The notes beneath the pieces were generated by a model, which saw only the letters and a list, made by a program, of their open reading frames with translations, did not search any database and was not told the DNA's origin. From Gemmatimonadota bacterium (GTDB lineage: Bacteria; Latescibacterota; UBA2968), in NCBI GenBank assembly GCA_002727195.1, contig PBWH01000006.1, forward strand, positions 257,018 to 321,017: a DNA stretch of 64,000 nt, read 5' to 3'. This document shows, one piece after another, positions 1 to 7,402 of this stretch (its first letter is position 1; every line of letters starts with the position of its first letter). Made by a program: the position numbers and the translations under genes.

Positions 1-147
1 GAATGTCGCGCAAAGATCGCCTCGATGCTCGAGGACCGCGGAGACTGCTACAATCGGTCCAACGTGTTCGTGACGTCGGATGAGGTCAAGAGTCCCGAGG
101 ATACCGCCGTGGAGGCGTTCCATCTACTGAAGCAGCTCGCTCAATGA
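1..147 (+). CDS. aroK: Shikimate kinase, C-terminal fragment (partial)
   Basis: An open frame enters from the left edge and ends with TGA at 145-147; about 48 residues are visible. The fragment has the arginine-rich helix and spaced tyrosine ('MLEDRGDCYN') followed by 'SPEDTAVEA', which resembles the C-terminus of shikimate kinases (R...LY...A, then a last helix). The aroB start codon overlaps its stop by four bases (ATGA), the arrangement of the common aroK-aroB operon, where the kinase phosphorylates shikimate after the DHQ synthase step. The ATP-binding P-loop lies outside the window, so the call rests on the tail and on context. Confidence 0.55.
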   Translation, partial: ECRAKIASMLEDRGDCYNRSNVFVTSDEVKSPEDTAVEAFHLLKQLAQ

Positions 148-1244
148 AGACGGTACCTGTCAACCTCGGTTCACGAAGCTACGATATCCACGTCGGTCAC
201 GGGATCCTGGACCGAATCGGGACGACGTATGTGGATTTGGGTCTGGGGGCCAAGGCTGCGATCGTCACGAATCCGACCGTTGCTGCTCTGTATCTCAATC
301 CGGTCCAGCGTAGCCTCGAAGCTGCAGGCATCGACACGTCCGTAGTGACCGTCCCCGATGGCGAGGAATACAAGACGCTCGAAACCGTGGCGACCATCCA
401 GGGCGAGCTGATCCAAGCAGGCCTGGATCGGACGTCGTGTGTGGTGACGCTGGGGGGCGGCGTGATCGGTGATATGGCCGGATTCTGCGCGGCGACCTAC
501 ATGCGGGGTATCGACTTCGTGCAGATTCCGACAACCCTGGAAGCACAGGTCGACGCGAGTGTGGGCGGAAAGACGGCCGTCGACCACGCTCAGGGCAAGA
601 ACATGGTCGGCGCCTTCCATCAGCCGAAACTCGTACTGATCGATACGGAAACCCTGATGTCTCTACCCAAGCGGGATGTGCGATCGGGGTTGGCGGAAGT
701 GATCAAGCACGGTCTGATCCGGGATCAGGAGTTGACCGATTTTCTCTGCGATCGAATGGAGCAGGTGGCCGAACTCGAGATCGAGGCGGAGGATCTGGAC
801 TGGCTGATCGCGAAGAACTGTGAGATCAAGGCCGGGGTCGTCGAGGCGGACGAGACGGAGAAGGGGCTGCGCGAGATCCTTAACTATGGTCACACGATCG
901 GTCACGCGATCGAGTCTGCCTCAGGATTCCGGCTCAGGCACGGGGAGGCCATCGCGCTGGGGATGATGGCAGAGGCGAAGATTGCCGTGGATAAGGGTGT
1001 GTGCGGAACGGATACCATGGACCTTCAGAACCAGCTGATCAGCCGGACTGGTGGCCTGGGTGGGTGGGACGATAGGGTTCAGGACAATCAGGTGATCGAA
1101 CTGATGGCCTCAGACAAGAAGGCGAGGGAAGGGGTCATCCGGTTCGTCCTCCTCGGAGGTGTCGGACAGACCGTTCACAGCGATGATGTCAGCGCGGACG
1201 AAATTGCCACCAGTCTTCAGTACGTGAGGGAAACGGCTTCCTAG
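144..1244 (+). CDS. aroB: 3-dehydroquinate synthase
   Basis: This enzyme converts DAHP to 3-dehydroquinate, the second step of the shikimate pathway, in the cytoplasm with NAD+ and a divalent metal. The 366-residue length is normal. The NAD-binding glycine loop 'GGGVIGDMAGF' is near residue 104, 'QIPTTLEAQVDASVGGKT' near 128, and the metal ligands are the glutamate in 'GLAEVIKHG' (about 185) and the histidines of 'NYGHTIGHAIE' (about 250) and 'RHGEAIALGM' (about 266). The ATG overlaps the upstream kinase stop, so the two are translationally coupled. Its TAG overlaps the stop of the convergent debranching-enzyme pseudogene within one CTAG tetranucleotide. Confidence 0.96.
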   Translation: MKTVPVNLGSRSYDIHVGHGILDRIGTTYVDLGLGAKAAIVTNPTVAALYLNPVQRSLEAAGIDTSVVTVPDGEEYKTLETVATIQGELIQAGLDRTSCVVTLGGGVIGDMAGFCAATYMRGIDFVQIPTTLEAQVDASVGGKTAVDHAQGKNMVGAFHQPKLVLIDTETLMSLPKRDVRSGLAEVIKHGLIRDQELTDFLCDRMEQVAELEIEAEDLDWLIAKNCEIKAGVVEADETEKGLREILNYGHTIGHAIESASGFRLRHGEAIALGMMAEAKIAVDKGVCGTDTMDLQNQLISRTGGLGGWDDRVQDNQVIELMASDKKAREGVIRFVLLGGVGQTVHSDDVSADEIATSLQYVRETAS

Positions 1245-3236
1245 CGTGTAGTACGGATCGGAGCCAGCCACGGCTCCGGCTTGTCGCCCAGCACATCTTC
1301 CACGTAGCTCCGAAGGACTTCAGCCACACTCCACGCCTGCGCGAAACACCCTCTGGCGTGATGCGGTGCCTCACCGTCGAATATCTCCGAGATCTGTCCT
1401 AAGCCGGCTTCGTGAAGATGCGCCTGAAAGGGTTCCAGAATCCCCGCGGCAGCTTCACGGGCCGAGTCCGACTCTCTTTGCGCTGATACGTAAGCGGTGA
1501 TGAACGGGCCAATGAGCCATCCCCAGACCGTTCCCTGGTGGTAAGCACTGTCACGGCTATGTTGGTCCCCGCCATACGTGCCTCTGTATTCAGGGTGAGA
1601 TGGGGACAGGCTCCGTAAGCCCCTGGGGGTGAGCAGTTCGTGCTCTACGACCGCAAGCGCCTGCTTGCGCCGGGCCTCGGACACAAGGTTGCCTGAAACG
1701 CTGATAGCCAGCACCTGGTTTGGCCGGATCGCTCCGTCATTCCCCTCGTGTCCAACAAGATCGTAGAGGCAACCGGTTTCCTCGTTCCTGTACGTCGCCT
1801 CAAAGAGCCCCTCGACGCCGTCTGCACGCGATCCTGCGAGAGACTCGAAGTCGGTTTCACGAAACCTAGTAGCCAGGCCCTGAGCGACCCGAAGCGCGTG
1901 GTGGTAGAGGGCATTTATCTCCACCGGCTTGCCGTGACGGGGCGTGACCACCCAGTCACCAACCTTCGCATCCATCCACGTGAGCTGGACGTTTCCTTAA
2001 CCAGCCGTAATCAGCCCATCCGAGTCTGCACGAATGCCGTAGCGCGTTCCGTCGTGATAGTGCGTGAGGATGGATTTGATCGTCGGCCAGAGTTCGTCCC
2101 GGATGCCGTCAAAGTCTCCGGTGTAGTCCAGGTAGCGGTTGACCGCGTGGACATACCAGAGAGAGGCATCGACATTGTTGTAATCGGCCGTCTCACCGTG
2201 ATCGGGGAAGCGATTCGGGATCATGCCCTGATCACTGGCGCGCGCAAAGGCCTTGAGCATGCCCGCCGCCTGATCGAATCGTCCGGTCACGAGGCTAATC
2301 CTTGGTAACGCGATAAACGTGTCCCGACCCCAGTCGCTGAACCAGGGGTAGCCAGCAATGATCGTACTAAGATCATCAACCCTTCGGATGACAAAGGTAT
2401 CCGCAGCGTCGGCCAGGGAAGCGGCGAAGGGATCGTCCACGACGAGTGAAGCCAACAGACCCTTCCGGCGATCCAGTTCGGACGCACGCAACGCATCTAT
2501 TTCATCGATCGATATCGGATCGCCAACGGATGCGATCAGCGCGACCGGCTTATCAGCCTGTAGTTCGAACGTGAGACTGCCGGGTGAGAACAGATCCTCG
2601 ACCGCATCGAGTCCCCGGTATCGTTCGACTGCGTAGTCGAAGTCGTAATACCAGAATCCGTCACCAATGAACTGACCACCGGGATGTGAGATGTGCAATG
2701 GGGGTTGTCCCTCGTAAGGGACGTAGCGCAACGCGTTCTGGCCGATTTCGGGACTGGAGTTGATGGCGCCATTCTGACGCGCAGTGTGGTGATAGTCCCG
2801 GTAGGCGATCAGAGGGCGGACCTCAAGCGCGACGTCGCGGTCAGACTCATAGGTGACGGCGGTGGCGTTGTGCCCGTAGGGCATAAACACACTTTTACGG
2901 ATCTGGGCGGACACTATCTTTTGACCGAACGTGGGAAACGGTGCGTCCTGAACGTACTCGAGATGGCGGTAGCCCTGTGGATGGACCGCACTTACGTAGC
3001 GATTGCAGCCGAGTTCGTATTATCGGTCCGTACACCGGATCGTTTCCTGGTAGCTGGACAGAGCAACCATCCGACCGACGGGTGGATCGAGCGCGGCGAT
3101 GAGCAAGCCGTGGTACCGTCGCGTGTTCATGCCGACGATGGTCGACGACCGCGAACCCACCGATTCCGTTTGTCTCCAGCCACTCTCGTGACGTGGCCTG
3201 ACCCAGATCGCGGCAATATTCTTTGCTGATGAACAT
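1241..3236 (-). pseudogene. Glycogen debranching enzyme (amylo-alpha-1,6-glucosidase), broken by one frameshift and two in-frame stops
   Basis: Read on the minus strand from the ATG at 3236, the start 'EYCRDLGQATSREWLETNG' is a typical GDE N-terminus. At about 3149 one extra base shifts the frame inside 'NGIGGFA/SSTIVGMNTRRYHG'. In the restored frame a TAA at 3020-3022 interrupts 'CTDR*YELGCNRYVSAV'. The frame then stays open through the catalytic (alpha/alpha)6 region ('PWFSDWGRDTFIALPRISL') to a second TAA at 1997-1999, inside 'DGLITAG*GNVQLTWMDAK'. It continues without a gap ('VGDWVVTPRHGKPVEINAL') to the TAG at 1241. The corrected product would be about 660 residues, normal for bacterial GDE. 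Both stops could be single changes from GAA or CAA. As it stands no full-length product can be made; sequencing error is the alternative explanation. Confidence 0.9.
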
Positions 3237-3301
3237 CGTTCTCACCCCTGTTGGTGCATCGACTACCCCGGATACTTGCAACGTTAGGAAAGGAAGATCC
3301 T

Positions 3302-4621
3302 GTGGACAATGCCGCCCAACCCAACGTCCTCATCATTCACACCGACCAGCAGAGCCTGTGGACATTGAGCTGCTACGGCTGTGAGGTCATCGATACCCCG
3401 AACATCGACCGGATCGGCCGGGAGGGTGCTCGGCTGTCGCAGTTCTTCGTGAACAGTGCGGTATGTACACCCTCACGGGGGACGTTTCTGACCGGTCGGT
3501 ATCCTCACGCCCACGGGGCCTACCGGAACAACCTGCCTCTCGACCGTGACGAGATCACCTTTGCGGAAGTCTTCCGACGCAACGGATACGACACAGGTTA
3601 CGCCGGTAAATGGCATCTGGACGGGATGGCACGACCCGGGTGGGTACACGCGGAGCGTTCAATGGGCTTCGAATATGCGCGGTTCATGTTCAACCGGGGA
3701 CATTGGAAGAAGATCGCCGATACCGATATGGACGACTGTGAGCCGACGATCTTTCCCTACCGGGAGTTCGGCGACGAAACGACCTACCCGACCGATTGGC
3801 TGACTGACAAGACAATCTCTTTCATTCGAAAAGAGCGGGACAAGCCATTCTGCTTCATGGTTAGCATCCCCGACCCGCACACTCCCTTCCAGCCAAGAGG
3901 GCCATACGACACGATGCTGGAGCCGTTAGCCATGGTCGTCCCCGAGTCCTATGGCGACTCATCGGCCTTTGAGGGGTTCGCCGACGCGCAATCACGTAAA
4001 CCTGATCAAGACAGGCTGCGACAGTTCAAGGCGTGGTATTACGGCGCCGTAAAGCTGATCGATGACAACGTAGGCCGATTGTTCGCCTGCCTGGAAGGGG
4101 AAGGGATCCTGGACGACACCATCATCGTGTTCACCACCGATCACGGGGAGTATATGGGCGAGCACGGGCTTATGGGGAAGAACATGATCTACGAGACCGC
4201 ACACCGGGTGCCGTTCCTGGTCCGCTGGCCCGGCCGGATCGCGGCAGGCACAGACGTGAACCGTGTCATCGCCAGTGTGGACTTCCAGCAAACGCTGCTC
4301 GGTCTGGTAGGGTTGGAGCCTTGCGGGCGTGAGCAGGGGAGGGATGGATCCGGATTACTGCGGGGCGAGTCCGTGACCTGGGAGGACGAGGCGTTCGTGC
4401 ATCACCCCTCGCACCAATGGGCAGGTGTCTATACCCCTGAGCATCTGTATGCCGTTCACTCGAGTGGCTACGGGATGCTATTCGATCGGGAACGCGACCC
4501 GGACCAACGAGAGAATCTGTTTGGCGGTGACGGGGGGGAACTCATTCGTGAAATGAGCGAGCGGGTCGGCGCGCACTTCCAGGGCTGTGACGGGCCGGCG
4601 GCGGAATGGTTCTCGGCCTAG
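3302..4621 (+). CDS. Sulfatase (type I, formylglycine-dependent)
   Basis: A sulfatase of the alkaline phosphatase superfamily hydrolyses sulfate esters, here probably of sugars or polysaccharides. The metal-binding start 'PNVLIIHTDQQ', the formylglycine signature 'CTPSRGTFLTGRYPHAHG' and the metal site 'TTDHGEYMGEHGLMGK' are all present. The frame stays open upstream to 3251, but GTG at 3302, preceded by an AGGAAAGGAAG ribosome site, puts the start just before 'NAAQPNVL'; this gives about 439 residues. No signal peptide is visible, so a cytoplasmic or oligosaccharide-processing role is possible. The gene lies between a debranching-enzyme pseudogene and the PDH operon, and its stop overlaps that of lpd in a CTAG. 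The substrate cannot be read from sequence. Confidence 0.92.
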   Translation: MDNAAQPNVLIIHTDQQSLWTLSCYGCEVIDTPNIDRIGREGARLSQFFVNSAVCTPSRGTFLTGRYPHAHGAYRNNLPLDRDEITFAEVFRRNGYDTGYAGKWHLDGMARPGWVHAERSMGFEYARFMFNRGHWKKIADTDMDDCEPTIFPYREFGDETTYPTDWLTDKTISFIRKERDKPFCFMVSIPDPHTPFQPRGPYDTMLEPLAMVVPESYGDSSAFEGFADAQSRKPDQDRLRQFKAWYYGAVKLIDDNVGRLFACLEGEGILDDTIIVFTTDHGEYMGEHGLMGKNMIYETAHRVPFLVRWPGRIAAGTDVNRVIASVDFQQTLLGLVGLEPCGREQGRDGSGLLRGESVTWEDEAFVHHPSHQWAGVYTPEHLYAVHSSGYGMLFDRERDPDQRENLFGGDGGELIREMSERVGAHFQGCDGPAAEWFSA

Positions 4622-6027
4622 GAGCGCTTGGGGACGTAGAGGTCTGTGGCCGTGCCTTCGAAGACTTCCGAAGCGATGCCGACCGACTCTGAGAGCGTCG
4701 GGTGAGGGTGGATCGTTTCGGCGATGTCCGACACGACCGCAGCCATCTCCACTGCCAGGGTGGCTTCGGCGATCAGTTCTCCGGCGCCCGGGCCGACAAT
4801 GCCCACGCCCAGAACCCGGTTGGTGACGGGTTCGACGATGACCTTGGTCAGGCCGTCTGAGCGACCCAGCGTCATCGCGCGACCAGAAGCCGCCCACGGG
4901 AACTTGGCGATTTCCACGTTCTTCTTCTGTTCGGTTGCCTGCGTTTCGGTCAACCCCACCCAGGCAACTTCCGGGTTTGTGAACACCACGGCGGGCACGA
5001 TCTTGTCGAAGGCAGATGGCTCACCCGCGACCACCTCCGCCGCCACCTTGCCCTGATGGGCGGCCGTATGGGCCAACCCGCCGCCGACAACATCGCCGAT
5101 TGCGAGGATGTGGGCGTCTCCCGTGCGCTGCTGGTGGTCGACGTTGACAAAGCCTCGCTCATCAAGTACGGCTTTCGTGTTCTCGAGGCCGAGGGTTTCG
5201 CTGTTCGGCTGGCGGCCGATCGACACCAGAATTTTCTCGAATGCGGTCTCGGTCAGGTTGTCCGAGCCATCCATCGTGACCGTGATCTCATCGATAGCGG
5301 CTTCGACCTTACGGACCGCGGTTTTGAGCTGGATGCTCTCGAAGATCCCCGACAATCTCTTCTGCAGAGGCGCGACGAGGTCACGGTCCGCTCCGGGAAG
5401 GAGGCCGTCCGTCATCTCCACGACGGACACCCTGCTTCCCAGTTCCGCGTAGACGAGGCCCAGCTCGAGCCCGATGTATCCGCCTCCCACCACGAGCATC
5501 GTTTCTGGCACATCCTCTAGTTCCAACGCCGTCGTCGAGTTCAGGACGCGGTCCGATCCGATCTCGAATAGCGGGATTGAGGCAGGTCGCGAGCCGGTCG
5601 CCACGATCGCGTGGTCGAACTCGACGCTGTCGAACGTGCCGCTTCCCGTGATGTTGACACGCTGTGAGCTGCCGAACGACGCACGACCGCTGATGTGCGT
5701 CACCTTGCGGCGTCGGGCCAACCCGTCTAGGCCCCCAGTCAGCTTGTCGACGACGCCATCTTTGAACCCGCGGATGGCGTCGAGATCGATTTTGGGATCG
5801 CCATAGTTCAGCCCGAATTCCTTTGCTTCGCGCGTTTCGGAGATGACCGCAGCGACGTGCAGGAGGGCTTTTGACGGGATGCATCCACGTAGCAGGCAGG
5901 TTCCGCCGAGGCGCTTGTCATCGTCGACGATGGTGACGTTCAGGCCAAGGTCGGCCGCGCGGAATGCTGCTGCGTATCCTCCCGGACCTCCGCCGATGAC
6001 CAGAAGCTGTGTACGATGTGTAGGCAT
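4618..6027 (-). CDS. lpdA: Dihydrolipoyl dehydrogenase (E3)
   Basis: This FAD flavoprotein reoxidises the lipoyl groups of the pyruvate dehydrogenase complex and passes electrons to NAD+. At 469 residues it has normal length. Visible are the FAD dinucleotide fold 'VIGGGPGGYAAAFRAADLG' near the N-terminus, the redox disulfide 'GGTCLLRGCIPSKALLH' (about residues 41-57), the NAD-binding 'VVGGGYIGLELG', and the C-terminal catalytic 'HPHPTLSES'. It is the third gene of aceE-E2-lpd on the minus strand, 20 bases after the E2 stop. It runs into the convergent sulfatase gene with overlapping stops, so no terminator hairpin lies between them. Confidence 0.96.
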   Translation of the reverse strand: MPTHRTQLLVIGGGPGGYAAAFRAADLGLNVTIVDDDKRLGGTCLLRGCIPSKALLHVAAVISETREAKEFGLNYGDPKIDLDAIRGFKDGVVDKLTGGLDGLARRRKVTHISGRASFGSSQRVNITGSGTFDSVEFDHAIVATGSRPASIPLFEIGSDRVLNSTTALELEDVPETMLVVGGGYIGLELGLVYAELGSRVSVVEMTDGLLPGADRDLVAPLQKRLSGIFESIQLKTAVRKVEAAIDEITVTMDGSDNLTETAFEKILVSIGRQPNSETLGLENTKAVLDERGFVNVDHQQRTGDAHILAIGDVVGGGLAHTAAHQGKVAAEVVAGEPSAFDKIVPAVVFTNPEVAWVGLTETQATEQKKNVEIAKFPWAASGRAMTLGRSDGLTKVIVEPVTNRVLGVGIVGPGAGELIAEATLAVEMAAVVSDIAETIHPHPTLSESVGIASEVFEGTATDLYVPKRS

Positions 6028-6047
6028 GTGTAACCGGTCCCTGCCGG

Positions 6048-7379
6048 TTATCCTCCGAGTAGCATGTGCTCAGGGTTCTCAATCGATTCGACGAGTTTGT
6101 TGATGAACCGGACACCGTCTGCTCCGTCGACGACGCGGTGATCGTAGGACAGGCAGAGCGGCATCATCAGCCGCGGTTCGATCCGGCCGTCCAGCACGAC
6201 CGCCTCTTCTCGGCCGCGTCCGATCCCGAGGATGGCGACTTCCGGGTGGTTGACGATCGGCGTAAAGGCGCCGCCGCCTAGGCTGCCCAGGTTGGTGACG
6301 GAGAACGTCCCACCCTGCAGCTCATCGGGCGATACCTTGTTGGTCCGGGTCCGTTCGCCCAGATCGCCCAGATCGATGGCCAGCTCATAGATGTCCTTCC
6401 GCTCGACATCCTTGATCACGGGAACCAACAGGCCACGTTCCGCGTCCACCGCAATGCCGAGGTTGATGTACTGCTTCAGGATGATCTCGCTCGCGGCGAC
6501 GTCCAGGCTTGCGTTGAACTGAGGGAAAGCTTTGAGGGCGGTGACGATAGCCTTGAGGACCAGGACGGTCGGCGTCAGCTTGGCACCGCGGGACTCGGCG
6601 GCCGCCTTGTTCCGCTGCCGGAAGGCCTCGAGAGCGGTCGCGTCGGCCGACCCGAACTGCGTCACGTGGGGAATCTGGGTCCAGGCTGTCGACAGGTTCT
6701 GCGAGATCACCTGCCGGATCTTCGGCATCTTCTGACGCTCGATCGGTCCCCACTTGCTGAAGTCAGGCAGTTCAGGTATCGGTTGGGACGCGGCCTGGGT
6801 GATGACACCACCGGAGAGCGCACCTCGCACGTGCTCCTGGACGTCGTCTTTGCTGATCCGCCCTCCGGGGCCCGATCCCAAGACCTGTTGGAGGTCGACA
6901 CCGAGTTCACGCGCGAATCGACGTGTCGCGGGAGCCGCTGGGGTGGGCCCGTCACCTGAAGGAGGCGGGGACGCGGCGGCAACTGGAGCCGGCGACGGTG
7001 CGGGGGCTGGTGGCTCCGGTTCTGCCTGAGCTTCAGCTTCCTCCACGGGGGCCTCTGCCTCCTGAGAAGGTGCGTCCTGACGCTCCGCCTCGGCTGCCGG
7101 CGGCTCCTCGGCCGTCGTCTCTGGCTTCAGCGATGCGGCCCCGTTTTCTTCGATCGTGAGCAGAACCGTTCCGGGAGGTATCGAGTCCCCTTCGCTCACG
7201 TTCACCGAGGCGATCGTTCCGGCGAACTCCGACGGGACTTCGATCAGCGCCTTGTCGGTTTCTAGTTCGATGATGCCCTGATCGACAGACACGGTATCGC
7301 CAACGCTGACTAGGACGGAGACTACGTCTCCCGTCTCAACGCCTTCGCCGAGATCCGGCAGTTTGAATTCTTTGGCCAC
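6048..7379 (-). CDS. aceF: Dihydrolipoamide acetyltransferase (pyruvate dehydrogenase E2)
   Basis: This is the core subunit of the pyruvate dehydrogenase complex; it carries acetyl groups on a swinging lipoyl arm to CoA. Domains in order: one lipoyl domain (residues 1-77, lipoylated lysine in 'ELETDKALIEVPS'), an Ala/Pro/Glu-rich linker (about 85-150), a peripheral-subunit-binding domain ('ATRRFARELGVDLQQVLG', about 152-190), and the catalytic domain ending with 'SYDHRVVDGADG'. The 443-residue length with a single lipoyl domain is on the short side for proteobacterial-type E2, which often has two or three. The start is GTG at 7379 in 'GTGGCCAAAGAA', and the gene lies 23 bases after aceE. Confidence 0.95.
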   Translation of the reverse strand: MAKEFKLPDLGEGVETGDVVSVLVSVGDTVSVDQGIIELETDKALIEVPSEFAGTIASVNVSEGDSIPPGTVLLTIEENGAASLKPETTAEEPPAAEAERQDAPSQEAEAPVEEAEAQAEPEPPAPAPSPAPVAAASPPPSGDGPTPAAPATRRFARELGVDLQQVLGSGPGGRISKDDVQEHVRGALSGGVITQAASQPIPELPDFSKWGPIERQKMPKIRQVISQNLSTAWTQIPHVTQFGSADATALEAFRQRNKAAAESRGAKLTPTVLVLKAIVTALKAFPQFNASLDVAASEIILKQYINLGIAVDAERGLLVPVIKDVERKDIYELAIDLGDLGERTRTNKVSPDELQGGTFSVTNLGSLGGGAFTPIVNHPEVAILGIGRGREEAVVLDGRIEPRLMMPLCLSYDHRVVDGADGVRFINKLVESIENPEHMLLGG

Positions 7380-7402
7380 GTTGATCCTCCCTCGACCGGC
7401 GG

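Noticed and set aside
1997-3022. TAA being read as an amino acid (alternative genetic code)
   Set aside because: Other genes here, such as the E2 and POR alpha-gamma genes, end at TAA exactly where their families end, so TAA works as a stop.
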